Source: VRUE01 sp963816785 (GTDB lineage Bacteria; Actinomycetota; Thermoleophilia; Solirubrobacterales; 70-9). Taken from it: DNA of 64,000 nucleotides. Where the stretch lies: positions 744,001-808,000 of the forward strand of contig CAWFLL010000002.1 of NCBI GenBank assembly GCA_963816785.1, in the 5' to 3' direction. The stretch's first letter is position 1. Every line of letters starts with the position of its first letter. Both the position numbers and the translations under genes were made by a program. Of this stretch, positions 35,664 to 44,574 are shown piece by piece. The notes beneath the pieces are model-generated. The model searched no databases and was not told where the DNA came from. It saw only the letters and a program-made list of their open reading frames with translations.

Positions 35664-36515
35664 TCAGGGCTCACCCTGTCGCTGGACCCGCGCGGCCTGG
35701 CGGTGATCGGCGTCAGGTTGGCCTCCCGGAGCGCCGGGGAGGTGGATGATTTCGGTCGAGGTGTCCGGTTCCGGCGGCTGCTGGGCCGTTGGCAGCTCGT
35801 CGGCCTCGGAGTCCCGCCAGGCGGCGACGAGTCGAGGCACCCCCAGGATCGCCGCGATCAGCACCGCGAGGACGAAGAGGAAGACCGCCGCCGCGACTTT
35901 CTTGCCGAGTGTTTCCTGGACCACCGATGTTTCGGCGGGCCCGAGCTCGCGAAACTCGACGCGCCGTCTGTCTGGGATGTTTTGCTCCCTCTGGATATGT
36001 CGGACGACGCGGCGAATCGCCGTTGGGGCCGCGGCGGCGAGGTCCCCGGCCTCGCGGAGCGTGGGGGCGCGGGTGACGATCTGGAGCACCGGGAGTTCGC
36101 CCTCCTGGGTGATTTCGATGCCATAGGGAAGGAGGACTGGCGGCCCTTCTTCCACCCCGGGGGCCTGGCCCGGAAGGGGTGTCGGGCCGACGACTTCGAT
36201 CTGCTTAGCGGGGATGTGGTTGGCCTTCGCGATCTGGCCGATCACGTCGCCGCCCGACATGTAGCTGGCCAGCACGCCTGCGCGCCCGCTCAGAGGCGCC
36301 AGGTCGCGCTGCGCGTCGGCGAGTGGAGATCGTGCGGAGTCGACGAGTAGCGAGATCGACCCGTTGGCTTCCGTTTCAGATTTCTTGGTGATGCCCGGCG
36401 GCGAGAGGGTGACGTGGTAGACGACGAGCACGGCCGCCGCTGCCGCGAGGACCACCGACAGGGCAACAAGCAGCCGGCGGTGCCAGAGCTCTTTCAGGGT
36501 CAGGATCAGATTCAA
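35664..36515 (-). CDS. Wzz-like chain-length/assembly protein, paralogue 2
   Basis: A 283-residue paralogue of the gene at 34815, with the same two membrane helices (LLVALSVVLAAAAAVLVVYHV and AAAVFLFVLAVLIAAILGV) and a central domain beginning SPPGITKKSETEANGS. Both proteins share the phrase D[RS]RRVE[IF]R.LG just before the second helix. The C-terminal tail is acidic and proline-rich and cytoplasmic. Two tandem copies may form a hetero-oligomer that sets polymer length. It is upstream of, and co-directional with, paralogue 1 (9 nt gap). Confidence 0.75.
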   Translation of the reverse strand: MNLILTLKELWHRRLLVALSVVLAAAAAVLVVYHVTLSPPGITKKSETEANGSISLLVDSARSPLADAQRDLAPLSGRAGVLASYMSGGDVIGQIAKANHIPAKQIEVVGPTPLPGQAPGVEEGPPVLLPYGIEITQEGELPVLQIVTRAPTLREAGDLAAAAPTAIRRVVRHIQREQNIPDRRRVEFRELGPAETSVVQETLGKKVAAAVFLFVLAVLIAAILGVPRLVAAWRDSEADELPTAQQPPEPDTSTEIIHLPGAPGGQPDADHRQAARVQRQGEP

Positions 36516-36670
36516 GTTGCCTCCGGGGGAGAAATCGAGACGGCAATTGGTCGCCTGACTCAGGAACGAGCGCGCGAGGGGGGAACTTCCGGCGGTTAAT
36601 CCACCGTTTTTCCCCCGCTCACCGAGCGTGACGAATGGAAGTCCGAGACGCCTGAGCCGTTCCTTGGCAT

Positions 36671-37764
36671 ATGAATCTCGATCACGCGATCAGGACGCTG
36701 GTCGTCGGATACGGCTACTGGGGGCCGAACATCGTTCGAAATCTCGTCGAGCGGCCCGAGTTCCATCTGGCCGGGTTGTGCGAGCGGGACGACCGGCGAA
36801 TCGAGGAGTTCTGCCGCCGCAATCCGGGCGCCAGCTGCGAGCGCGACCTGGATGTCGCCCTCGCCGATCCGAATCTCGAAGCGGTGGCCATCGCCACGCC
36901 GCCGCATACCCACTATTCGCTGGTCCGGAGCGCGCTGGAAGCGGGCAAGCACGTCCTGGTCGAGAAGCCGCTCGCCCGCACCGCCGGCGAGGCGGCCGAG
37001 CTGATGGAACTGGCCGACGAGCTGGGCCTGGTGCTGATGCCCGGCCACACTTTCCTCTACAGCCCTTCCGTCAACAAGATCCGCAACCTGATCCAGGACG
37101 GCACGCTCGGCGAGATCTACTTCGTCACCTCCTCGCGGATGAACCTGGGCAAGTACCAGCAGGGACGGGGTCGTGCTCGACCTCGCGCCCCACGATCTCT
37201 CGATCCTCCTCCACTGGCTGGACAAGCCCCTGGTCGAGGTGACCGCGAACGGCCGCAGCGTCTACCAGGAAGGCGTCCACGAGACCGCGTTCCTGACGCT
37301 GGGATTCGAGGGCGGGGCCCAGGCCAATGTCCAGGTCTCATGGCTGGCGCCGCGCAAGATGCGCCAGATGGTGGTCGTCGGCAGCAAGCAGATGGTCCAG
37401 TACGAGGACACGTCGGCCGATGCCTCGGTGCGGATCTACGACCGGGGCATGGACTTCTCCGAGCCGCCGGCCAACTTCGGCGAGTACCGGCTCACCTACC
37501 GCACGGGCGACATGGTCGCGCCGCAGATCGAGGCCGGCCGAGCCACTCGGCCTCGAGCTGAAGGACTTCGCCTCGGCGATCCTCGAGGACACCACGCCCG
37601 CCTCGAGCACACGCCTCGGGCTGGAAGTCGTCCTTGGCCTCGAGGCCCTGGAGCGGTCGCTGGAATCCCGCGGCGAGCCGGTCGCGGTTCCTGCGGTCGA
37701 TCGGGTGCTGCAGCGGCGGCGCGTCAAGCAGGCGGCGCGGGCCGCCCCGGCTCAGGCCGCCTGA
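36671..37764 (+). CDS. Gfo/Idh/MocA-family sugar-nucleotide dehydrogenase (two frameshifts)
   Basis: NAD-dependent oxidoreductase of about 365 residues. The Rossmann opening TLVVGYGYWGPNIVRNL, AIATPPHTHYSLVRSAL and the catalytic-lysine segment VLVEKPLA are in the first frame. After a shift near 37165 the next frame gives VLDLAPHDLSILLHWLDKP, a strong family mark. A second shift near 37540 leads to ELKDFASAIL and a C-terminus ending at 37764. With the WbpD-like and DegT genes it could supply the dehydrogenation step of a diamino-sugar pathway (WbpB/WlbA-like). It is the last gene of the polysaccharide locus. Confidence 0.84.
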
Positions 37765-37774
37765 GCTGGCCCGC

Positions 37775-38115
37775 TCAGACAGGTCGCGACGGCGCCGAGA
37801 GGAGGTCGAGCTCGGCCAGGTAGACCATCACCGAGTGGGCGGCGAGGGCGTCGACGTCGATCTCCCGGCGGAAGGCCTCGCGCCTGAGCACGGCCTCGGT
37901 CTTCGAGTCGAGGGACAGCTCGATCTCCTCAGCTCTCGCGCCAGGAGCCATCGTCTGGGGCGGATGTCGAGGAACGGTGGCGGGGCGACAGGCGGTCGCC
38001 CCGATTCGAGCTTGCTCGTGTAGTGGCAGAGGGCCGTCTCGACGGTTTCCGCCAGGTCCGTGCCGAGGTGGGCTTCAATCCCCAAACGTGCAAATGTTCC
38101 GAGTGTGACTCTCAT
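37775..38115 (-). CDS. Small hypothetical protein, paralogue of the 39065 gene (one frameshift)
   Basis: About 113 residues after correcting one indel near 37940. ATG 38115 follows AGGAGAGA. It opens MRVTLGTFARLGIEAHLG, and the second half in the shifted frame reads EIELSLDSKTEAVLRREAFR and AAHSVMVYLAELD. The pattern (VTLG start, a proline-aromatic hinge, then a beta strand and helices as in ribbon-helix-helix proteins) matches the product of 39065-39433. It may be a DNA-binding or toxin/antitoxin-like regulator. The two paralogues bracket the sigma factor gene. Confidence 0.6.
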
Positions 38116-38420
38116 CGTTCTCTCCTGCGTTACGGTCAGTCAACCTCGCTCAATACCCAGAATTTTCACCTGGCCCACTGAGTTCCTCCTATCTTCAGCC
38201 TGTGCAATATCGGTTCAAATGCAGCGACTTGAGCACAAGTCTGAAATTTGGACAAATATTGAGATTGACATTCGAACGAAAGGCCACTATTCCTGTCAAT
38301 GCAATTTCGGAAAGTGGATCGATAGCCAGGGAGCCAAGTCGCATTTTGGGAAGGTTTCTTGACCAGTCCAGCTTGAGCTGAAGACTCGAAGTCAATGCGA
38401 TCAACGAACAGGGACAACAA
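38116..38420. other. AT-rich intergenic region with divergent promoters
   Basis: This 305-bp gap separates the small minus-strand gene from the sigma factor gene. It is clearly poorer in G+C than its neighbours. It holds one good promoter (38265-38293, plus strand) and the AGGAGAGA site of the minus-strand gene. I see no ORF with coding character, no RNA gene and no strong hairpin. Confidence 0.6.
38265..38293 (+). promoter_or_regulatory. Sigma-70-type promoter for the sigma factor gene
   Basis: Consensus TTGACA (38265-38270), a 17-nt spacer and TATTCC (38288-38293). The start codon of the sigma factor gene is about 130 nt downstream, leaving a long leader. Confidence 0.55.
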
Positions 38421-39047
38421 GTGAGCCGGCGGAAGCCGAAGCTCGATCGCCATCGATTGGCGGATCACGCCGGCGAATCGGAGTCCGCCTCCGGTAACAC
38501 CTGGCTCGTTCAGCAGGCGATCGAGCGCGCCAAGGCCGGCGACAGCGAAGGCCTTCACTTCCTCTACGTTCGCTACGCGCCGGACGTGCAGCGCTACATC
38601 GCCAGCTTCGTCCGCGATCAGCACGAAGCCGAAGACATCACCCAGAACGTCTTCGCCAAGCTGATGACGGCGATCCAGAAGTACGAGCAGCGCGAGGTGC
38701 CGTTCGCCGCCTGGATCATGCGGGTCGCGCGCAACGCCGCACTCGATCACATGCGCTCACGTCGGGCGATCCCGGCGGAAGAGATCAGGCTCGCCGATGA
38801 CGGCCATGCCCAGACCAGCCTCGACCTGAGCCAGGACCTCCGTCAGGCGCTCGAGCAGCTCCCCGAGGATCAGCGCGAGGTGCTGATTTTGCGCCATGTC
38901 GCAGGGCTTTCGCCGCTTGAGATCGCGGAGACGCTGCAGAAATCGGAGAGCTCCGTGCACGGCCTTCACCACCGCGGCCGGCGCACCCTGCAGGCGAAGC
39001 TGACCGAGTTGGGCGCCGCGCCGGTCGTCGCCCGCCGCGCCTCCTGA
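38421..39047 (+). CDS. ECF-type RNA polymerase sigma factor
   Basis: A 208-residue sigma-70 family protein. Region 2 is at about 40-110 (FLYVRYAPDVQRYIASFV, EAEDITQNVFAKLM, FAAWIMRVARNAALDHMRSR) and region 4 at about 145-195 (LEQLPEDQREVLILRHVAGL, EIAETLQKSESSVHGLHHRG). Regions 1 and 3 are absent, as in ECF factors. GTG 38421 follows GGGACAACAA, a weak ribosome site. No classical anti-sigma gene is adjacent; instead two paralogous small proteins flank it. The C-terminal 15 residues are an unstructured tail. Confidence 0.92.
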   Translation: MSRRKPKLDRHRLADHAGESESASGNTWLVQQAIERAKAGDSEGLHFLYVRYAPDVQRYIASFVRDQHEAEDITQNVFAKLMTAIQKYEQREVPFAAWIMRVARNAALDHMRSRRAIPAEEIRLADDGHAQTSLDLSQDLRQALEQLPEDQREVLILRHVAGLSPLEIAETLQKSESSVHGLHHRGRRTLQAKLTELGAAPVVARRAS

Positions 39048-39064
39048 GCTCAGGCGGACGGCCT

Positions 39065-39433
39065 TCAGTCTTCGCCCTCGAGGTCCTCGAGGATCCGCTC
39101 GGTGACGCGACCGGCGTTGTCCTCGGCGGCGAAGTAGAGGACGGCGTGTTCGAGCAGCTGCTGCGCGCTCACGTCCTGGCTGACCGCCTCCCCCACGAGT
39201 GATTGCCAGAGGCCGTCGTCGATGTCGAGCTGCACCTCCACACCCTGAACGGGTTTACGGCCGCGCAGGAACGATGGATAGGCCCATCCTGGGCCGGGCG
39301 ACGCCTTGTCGTTCAGGTAACACCGGATCGCTCGCTCGGCGCTTGCCGAGCTCGGTTTGCCGCTGGTGACCATTTCTACGGCCAGGATCTTGCTCGCGAT
39401 CGCACCCAGAGTGACCGTGACTGAGCGTTTCAC
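39065..39433 (-). CDS. Small hypothetical protein, paralogue of the 37775 gene
   Basis: A 122-residue protein from the GTG at 39433 (KRSVTVTLGAIASKILAVE); a shorter start at the internal ATG before VTSGKPSS is possible. Further marks are AERAIRCYLND, WAYPSFLRGRK, VEVQLDIDDGLWQSLVGEA and EHAVLYFAAEDNAGRVTERI. The central strand plus helix looks ribbon-helix-helix-like, but I do not recognise a named family. It converges on the sigma factor gene with an 17-nt gap. Unlike its paralogue it is intact. Confidence 0.65.
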   Translation of the reverse strand: MKRSVTVTLGAIASKILAVEMVTSGKPSSASAERAIRCYLNDKASPGPGWAYPSFLRGRKPVQGVEVQLDIDDGLWQSLVGEAVSQDVSAQQLLEHAVLYFAAEDNAGRVTERILEDLEGED

Positions 39434-39592
39434 ACCGACATCCCGGTTGCGACGCCGGGACCTTCCTCTTGCCCGGCGGGCTCGGGTGTGAGAAGACCAG
39501 GGACTCATTTGCTGACTGGCAACGCCTTGATGCCGCACACGCAATTGCGCAAATAGTTCATACCATCTACGGACTCCTATTACTAAAAATAG

Positions 39593-39606
39593 CGGATCGG
39601 AATCCG
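39593..39606 (-). terminator. Short terminator after rel
   Basis: CGGAT and ATCCG pair around a 4-nt loop. On the minus strand this lies 7 nt past the rel stop codon and is followed by CTATTTTTAG. On the plus strand a T-run (ACTTTTTT) also follows, so it could act in both directions. The stem is only 5 bp. Confidence 0.5.
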
Positions 39607-39612
39607 ACTTTT

Positions 39613-41820
39613 TTAGGCCGTTGGGGTGATCCGGTAGGCGTCGAAGACCGACTCGACGTTCCGCAGCCGGGAGATGCACTGCTTCAGCTGCTCGGGATCG
39701 CCGACCTCGATCACGAAGGTGTTCTTCACCATCGGGTGGCGGGTCATGCAGCTCGCCTCGATGATGTTGATGCCGGCCTCGGCGAAGGTCCGCGAGAGGT
39801 CCTCGAGCAGCCGGGTGCGGTCGTATGCGTCGATCTGGAGCTGGACCCGGTAGGAGGCCTCGTTGTCGCCGTTCCAGCTGACCTCGACGAACCTTTCCGG
39901 GGCGCGTTTCAGCGCCTTCAGGTTCTTGCAGTCGGTGCGGTGGATCGTGATTCCACGGCCCAGGGAGACGTAGCCGGCGATCTCGTCGCCCGGCACCGGG
40001 CGGCAGCACTTGGCCAGCCGCACCGCGACCTGGTCGGCGCCCTTGACCCTGATCCCGTAGTTGGAGGCTTCCTTCGTCCGCCGCGCCTTGTCGTCGGCGA
40101 CGGTGCTCCCGAACGGCTCGTGCTCCTCGACCGCCTCGCCGACCTGGAGCCGCTGCATCACCTTCTTGACGACCGCCTTGGTCGAGACCTTGCCCTGGCC
40201 GAGCGCGATGTAGAAGTCGGTCGCTTTGCGGTAGCCCATCTCGCGGATCACGTCCGCCAGCAGCGGCGAGATCGCCACCTTCTGCATCGGGAGGCCGCGC
40301 TTGCGGAGCGTCTCCTCGAGCGCCTCGCGGCCGCGCTTCTCGGCGTCCTCGCGCCGTTCCTCTTTGAAGAAGGCCCGGATCTTGTTGCGCGCCCTGCTCG
40401 TGCGGACCAGCTTCAGCCAGTCCCGCGAGGGCCCCCGCTTCTGCTTCGCGGTCAGCACTTCGACGATGTCGCCCGAGCGGAGCTGGTAGTGGAGCGGGAC
40501 GATGTTGCCGTTGACCTTGGCGCCGACGCAGCGGTGCCCGACGTCGGTGTGGACGGCGTAGGCGAAGTCGAGCGGGGTCGAGCCGGCGGAGAGGTTCTTG
40601 ACCTCGCCCTTCGGGGTGAAGACGAACACCTCGTCCTCGAACAGGTCGACTTTCAGCGACTCGAGGAACTCGGTCGGGTCCTGGTCGCCCTGCGCCTCGA
40701 CCAGCTGCCGCAGCCAGGTCATCTTCTCCCGGCGCGGGTCGCTCGATGCGCCCTCCTTGTAGGCGACGTGGGCGGCGACCCCGTACTCGGCCAGCTTGTG
40801 CATCTCGCCGGTCCGGATCTGAATCTCGAGCGGCTTGCCCTCGGGCCCGATCACCGTCGTGTGCAGCGCCTGGTACATGTTCGCCTTCGGCATCGCGACG
40901 AAGTCCTTGAAGCGCCCGGGGAGCGGCTTCCAGAGCGAGTGGATGACGCCGATCGCCCCGTAGCAGTCCTTCACCGAGCCGACGATCACCCTCATCGCGG
41001 TGAGGTCGAAGATCTCGTTGAACTCGCGACCCTTCTTCGTCATCTTCGTGTAGATCGAGTAGAAGTGCTTGGCGCGGCCCGAGATCTCGGCCTCGATCCC
41101 GACATGCTTCAGCTCCCCGGCCAGGAACTTCCCCGCCTCGGTGACGTAGACCTCGCGCTCGTCGCGCTGCTGGGAGACGAGCTGTTTGATCTCCTTGTAC
41201 TTGCGCGGGTGGAGGGTCGCGAAGGAGAGGTCCTCGAGCTCCCATTTGATCGCGTGGATCCCCAGCCTGTGGGCCAGCGGCGCATAGATCTCGAGGGTCT
41301 CGCGTGACTTGGTGAGCTGCTTCTGCTTCGGCAGCGCCCCCAGGGTGCGCATGTTGTGGAGGCGGTCGGCGAGCTTGATCAGGATCACCCTGACGTCGCT
41401 GGCCATCGCCACCATCATCTTGCGGTAGTTCTCGGCCTGGCGCTCGTCGCGGCTCTCGAAGGTCATCCCGGTGAGCTTGGTTACGCCGTCGACCAGAAGC
41501 GCGATCTCCTCGCCGAAGCCTTCGCTTATCTCGTCGAGGCTGGCGCTGGTGTCCTCAACGGTGTCGTGGAGCAGCGCCGCGCAGAGCGTCTCGGTGTCGA
41601 GCCGCATCCGGGCGCAGATCTGCGCGACCCCGACCGGGTGGGTGATGAACTCGTCGCCGGACCGGCGCACCTGGTCGGCATGCCGGTCGCAGGCGAACTC
41701 GAAAGCGCGGATGACCGCCTCGCGGTCGATCTCCGGCGGCGAGTCGAACTCCTCGACCACGGCGAACAGGTCGGCGAGGAGCTCCCTCTGCTCTATCGAT
41801 GTCTGTGTTGCTCGAGGCAT
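39613..41820 (-). CDS. rel: Bifunctional (p)ppGpp synthetase/hydrolase (Rel/SpoT)
   Basis: Stringent-response enzyme of about 735 residues that makes and degrades (p)ppGpp. The HD hydrolase motif HDTVED is at about 85-90, intact, so hydrolysis should work. The synthetase region has GRFKDFVAMPKANMYQALHT and EIQIRTGEMHKLAEYGVAAH. A TGS domain follows (VFTPKGEVKNLSAGSTPLDF), and the C-terminus carries the zinc-finger-like CCRPVPGDEI and an ACT domain (RLLEDLSRTFAEAGINI). ATG 41820 has AGGAG 8 nt upstream; GTG 41829 in frame is less likely. Its start overlaps the recJ 3' end. It is one of the few frameshift-free genes in this part. Confidence 0.95.
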   Translation of the reverse strand: MPRATQTSIEQRELLADLFAVVEEFDSPPEIDREAVIRAFEFACDRHADQVRRSGDEFITHPVGVAQICARMRLDTETLCAALLHDTVEDTSASLDEISEGFGEEIALLVDGVTKLTGMTFESRDERQAENYRKMMVAMASDVRVILIKLADRLHNMRTLGALPKQKQLTKSRETLEIYAPLAHRLGIHAIKWELEDLSFATLHPRKYKEIKQLVSQQRDEREVYVTEAGKFLAGELKHVGIEAEISGRAKHFYSIYTKMTKKGREFNEIFDLTAMRVIVGSVKDCYGAIGVIHSLWKPLPGRFKDFVAMPKANMYQALHTTVIGPEGKPLEIQIRTGEMHKLAEYGVAAHVAYKEGASSDPRREKMTWLRQLVEAQGDQDPTEFLESLKVDLFEDEVFVFTPKGEVKNLSAGSTPLDFAYAVHTDVGHRCVGAKVNGNIVPLHYQLRSGDIVEVLTAKQKRGPSRDWLKLVRTSRARNKIRAFFKEERREDAEKRGREALEETLRKRGLPMQKVAISPLLADVIREMGYRKATDFYIALGQGKVSTKAVVKKVMQRLQVGEAVEEHEPFGSTVADDKARRTKEASNYGIRVKGADQVAVRLAKCCRPVPGDEIAGYVSLGRGITIHRTDCKNLKALKRAPERFVEVSWNGDNEASYRVQLQIDAYDRTRLLEDLSRTFAEAGINIIEASCMTRHPMVKNTFVIEVGDPEQLKQCISRLRNVESVFDAYRITPTA

Positions 41821-44272
41821 CGGAGGCACTCCTTGTAACGGGCGCTGTAGGCGCGATATGCGCCAGAGCGCTCAAGTTCGGTCTCCGCTGAGGATACGAC
41901 TCCGACAGTCCCGTCGCCGCCATCGGGCGAGCCCTGCACGAGGCCGAGCTCCGACAGGACCCGGAAGCAACGCGCCGCGACCTCCGGGCGGCGCAGGTCG
42001 GTTCCCCTCCCGCCGAGGGCCTCCCGCAGCTGCTCCCCGCTGCAATCGGCGGTTTCGCGCAGCGCCCGGAACATCGCGATCAGCGCCGGGCGCCGGGCGA
42101 GGTGCTGGTCGAGAACGGAGAGGCAGAACCTGCGCTCAGGCTCGCCCCAGGCAACGTGGAGGTACCCACCCTCGGCGTGGGGAAGCGCGAGCAGGCCGGC
42201 GACCCGCTCGGAGGACGGCGGGTCGACGAGGACGACGTGTTCGAACCCACGGGCCAGCTCGGGCTCGGCTTCGAGGTCGAACAGGTCGACAAGCCGCACC
42301 CCATCCCGCGCGAGGGGCGCACGCCTCTCGGTGTCGGCAACCGCCGCTAGGACCGTCCCGCCTCCGCTCGAGGCCAGCTCGGCGACCATGGCCGCCCCCG
42401 AGTTGACCGTCTCGAGCTCGGAGCGAGTAGCGGCATGATCCGGCCCGATCTCGGGCAAACGCCACTCGCCTGGGTCCTGCCGCAGCTCGGCCTCGAACCG
42501 CCGCCACCACTCGGCGGCGAGGTCCTCGGACTCGGAGCGGGCCGACCGCGGGTAGAGCTCGCGCAGCACGACCCGCGGCTCGACCGAGCCGTTCCATCGA
42601 TTCACCTCGAGGCGCACGGCGGCGTCGATCTGCTCACCCTCCTCGACACCCAGCCCCGAGCGCCCGAAGGCGACCCCGAGGGCCCGGTGAGAGCCGCTGT
42701 GGAGGCTGAATCGGGAGTGCTTGCCCTCCCCCATCGCCCGCACGTCCTCGACCCGGGCCGAGGGCACGAGGAACCTCACCCCCGGGTTCCCCATGCCGAA
42801 CGGGGCGAGCCGCTCCAGCTCCTCCGCCAGGTCGAGACCGAGGCCGGCGCCGCCGATCATCGCGTCGATCCGCTCGGTCCGGACCAGGTCCTCCGGCGCA
42901 AGGACGGTTGCGGCGTGGCCGCAGAACGCTTCCCGAAAGCCGTCGACCGCCTCAGCGGAGAGCTCGAGCCCGGCGGCCGCACGATGGCCGCCGAAGCTGG
43001 TCAGGTGTGCAGCGCAGGCCTCGAGGCCCGCCAGCAGGTCGAAGCCGGGGATGCTGCGGCCGGATCCCCTGCCACCGCCCTCGCCGTCGAGTGAGATCAC
43101 GATCGTCGGGCGGTGGTGACGCTCGGCGAGGCGCGAGGCGACGATCCCGACGACGCCGGGGTGCCAGCCCTCCCCCGCCAGCACCAGGGCCGGGGCGTCG
43201 CGGAGGGGCTCGGGGAGCTCGCGCCGCGCCGCCTCGGCGGCCGCGTCGACCTCCCTCTCGGTCGCGCGCCGCTCCCCGTTGGCCCGGCTCAGCTCGGCAG
43301 CGATCTCGGCCGCCCGATCGTCGTCGTCGGTGAGGAAGAGCTCGACGCCGGCGTCGGCCCGGTAGAGGCGGCCGGCGGCGTTGATCCTGGGCGCGAGCCT
43401 GAACGCGAGGTCGCCCTCGTCGAGCTGGGTCGGCTCACAGCCGCTCGCCTCGAGCAGCGCCCGGACGCCGGGGCGACGGGCCCGACGCAACTCCTCGAGG
43501 CCCCGCCGCACCAGCGACCGGTTCTCGCCCGACCAGCGGCACGACATCGGCAACGGTCGCCAGCGCCACCAGGTCGAGATCGCGGGTGGCTCGGGGTGGG
43601 GTCCCCAGGAACTCCCGGCGAATGCCGGCCTGGGGACCCCACCCCGAGGTCTCTCTCAAGCCGAAGCGAGTTTCCAGGCCACCGCTGTCCCGCAGAGGTC
43701 GCTGAACGGGTAGCCGTCGAGAGCTCGGGTGGAGGATCGGGCAGTCGGGCAGCTCGGCGGCCCGGCTGGTGGTGGTCGGTGACGATCACCTCGATTCCCA
43801 GCGAGCGGGCGAGCGCCACCTCCTCGACCGCCGTGACGCCGCAATCGACGGTGATCAGCAACGAGGTCCCGCGCTCGGCGAGCCGGCGCACGTTCGAGGC
43901 GTCGAGGCCATAGCCGTCGACGAGGCGGTCGGGTATCAGCCAGTCGCAGTCGCCGCCGAGCTCGCCGAGGGCGCCGACCAGAATCGCCGTCGCGCAGACC
44001 CCGTCGACGTCGAAGTCGCCGTGGACGGTGATCCGCCGCCCCGCCCGGATCGCCTCCAGAACCCGCTCGACGGCGGCGCCCATCGAGCCGAAGGCGCTCG
44101 GTGGATGGGCCTCGTCGGCGTCGAGGAAGGTGCGTGCCTCCTCTGGCGTGCGGTAGCCGCGCCTGACGAGCGTGATGGCAATTGGCTCGCTCAGGTCGAG
44201 CGCCTCGGCCAGCGCCCGCGCCTCGCCGTAATCGTATGGATCTGCCCTGTAGGCGTTGACGGTTTCCGCCAC
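41793..44272 (-). CDS. recJ: Single-stranded-DNA exonuclease RecJ (several frameshifts, internal palindrome)
   Basis: DHH-family 5'-3' exonuclease of mismatch repair and recombination, about 820 residues. The first frame has TVHGDFDVDGVCATAILVGA and VTDHHQPG, the DHH-motif aspartates and histidines. Frames then change near 43745 and 43660: GYPFSDLCGTAVAWKLASA, then DLDLVALATVADVVPLVG, then RSLVRRGLEELRRARRPGV, DEGDLAFRLAPRINAAGRL and GWHPGVVGIVASRLAERHHR. The C-terminal 250 residues are an extension (ending RYKECLRCLEQHRHR) seen in actinobacterial-type RecJ. A 59-nt palindrome sits in the linker between WKLASA and DLDLVAL. Its end overlaps rel. Confidence 0.86.
43590..43648. repeat. Palindromic element inside recJ
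   Basis: A perfect 20-bp inverted repeat (43590-43609 with 43629-43648) encloses a 19-nt loop that itself contains a 5-bp stem (CCGGC/GCCGG, 43615-43628). In the recJ direction, with one base restored just upstream, it reads as SGWGPQAGIRREFLGTPP with no stop and rejoins the RecJ frame. Strong symmetry within a non-conserved linker suggests an inserted repeat. Confidence 0.85.
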
Positions 44273-44307
44273 ACCCCCACGCTAGGAGCCGCCAGGGACG
44301 GAAAAGG

Positions 44308-44574
44308 CTAGATCTCTGCCCGCTCGGAGCGGATTCCGATCACCCAGACGACCGCGAGGCCGATCGCCACACCCGGCACGGCGATCAGCGCCGTCGCCAG
44401 ATCGGTGTCGCCGAGGCTCTTGCCGCTCACCGCCTGCGTGACCGCGCCGAAGATGACGGCGCCGATCGTCGATCCGAGCAGGGCGCCGACGATTCCCTGC
44501 CAGAAGCGATCGGGCAGGAACACGGTGAAGTGCCAGAGCGCGATTCCCATCGTGAACCAGACCAGGAGGGCCAT
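44308..44574 (-). CDS. Small hypothetical membrane protein
   Basis: An 88-residue protein with three hydrophobic segments: LLVWFTMGIALWHFTVFL, GIVGALLGSTIGAVIFGAV and ALIAVPGVAIGLAVVWVIGI. I do not recognise a characterised family. Its ATG follows directly on the secDF stop (TAG then ATG), and it lies between secDF and recJ on the same strand, so it is probably translated with secDF. Confidence 0.7.
   Translation of the reverse strand: MALLVWFTMGIALWHFTVFLPDRFWQGIVGALLGSTIGAVIFGAVTQAVSGKSLGDTDLATALIAVPGVAIGLAVVWVIGIRSERAEI

Noticed and set aside
39065..41245. 726-codon minus-strand frame ending at 39065
   Set aside because: Only the last 123 codons are a real gene; the rest is a wrong-frame reading of rel and is Arg/Gly/Asp-rich.
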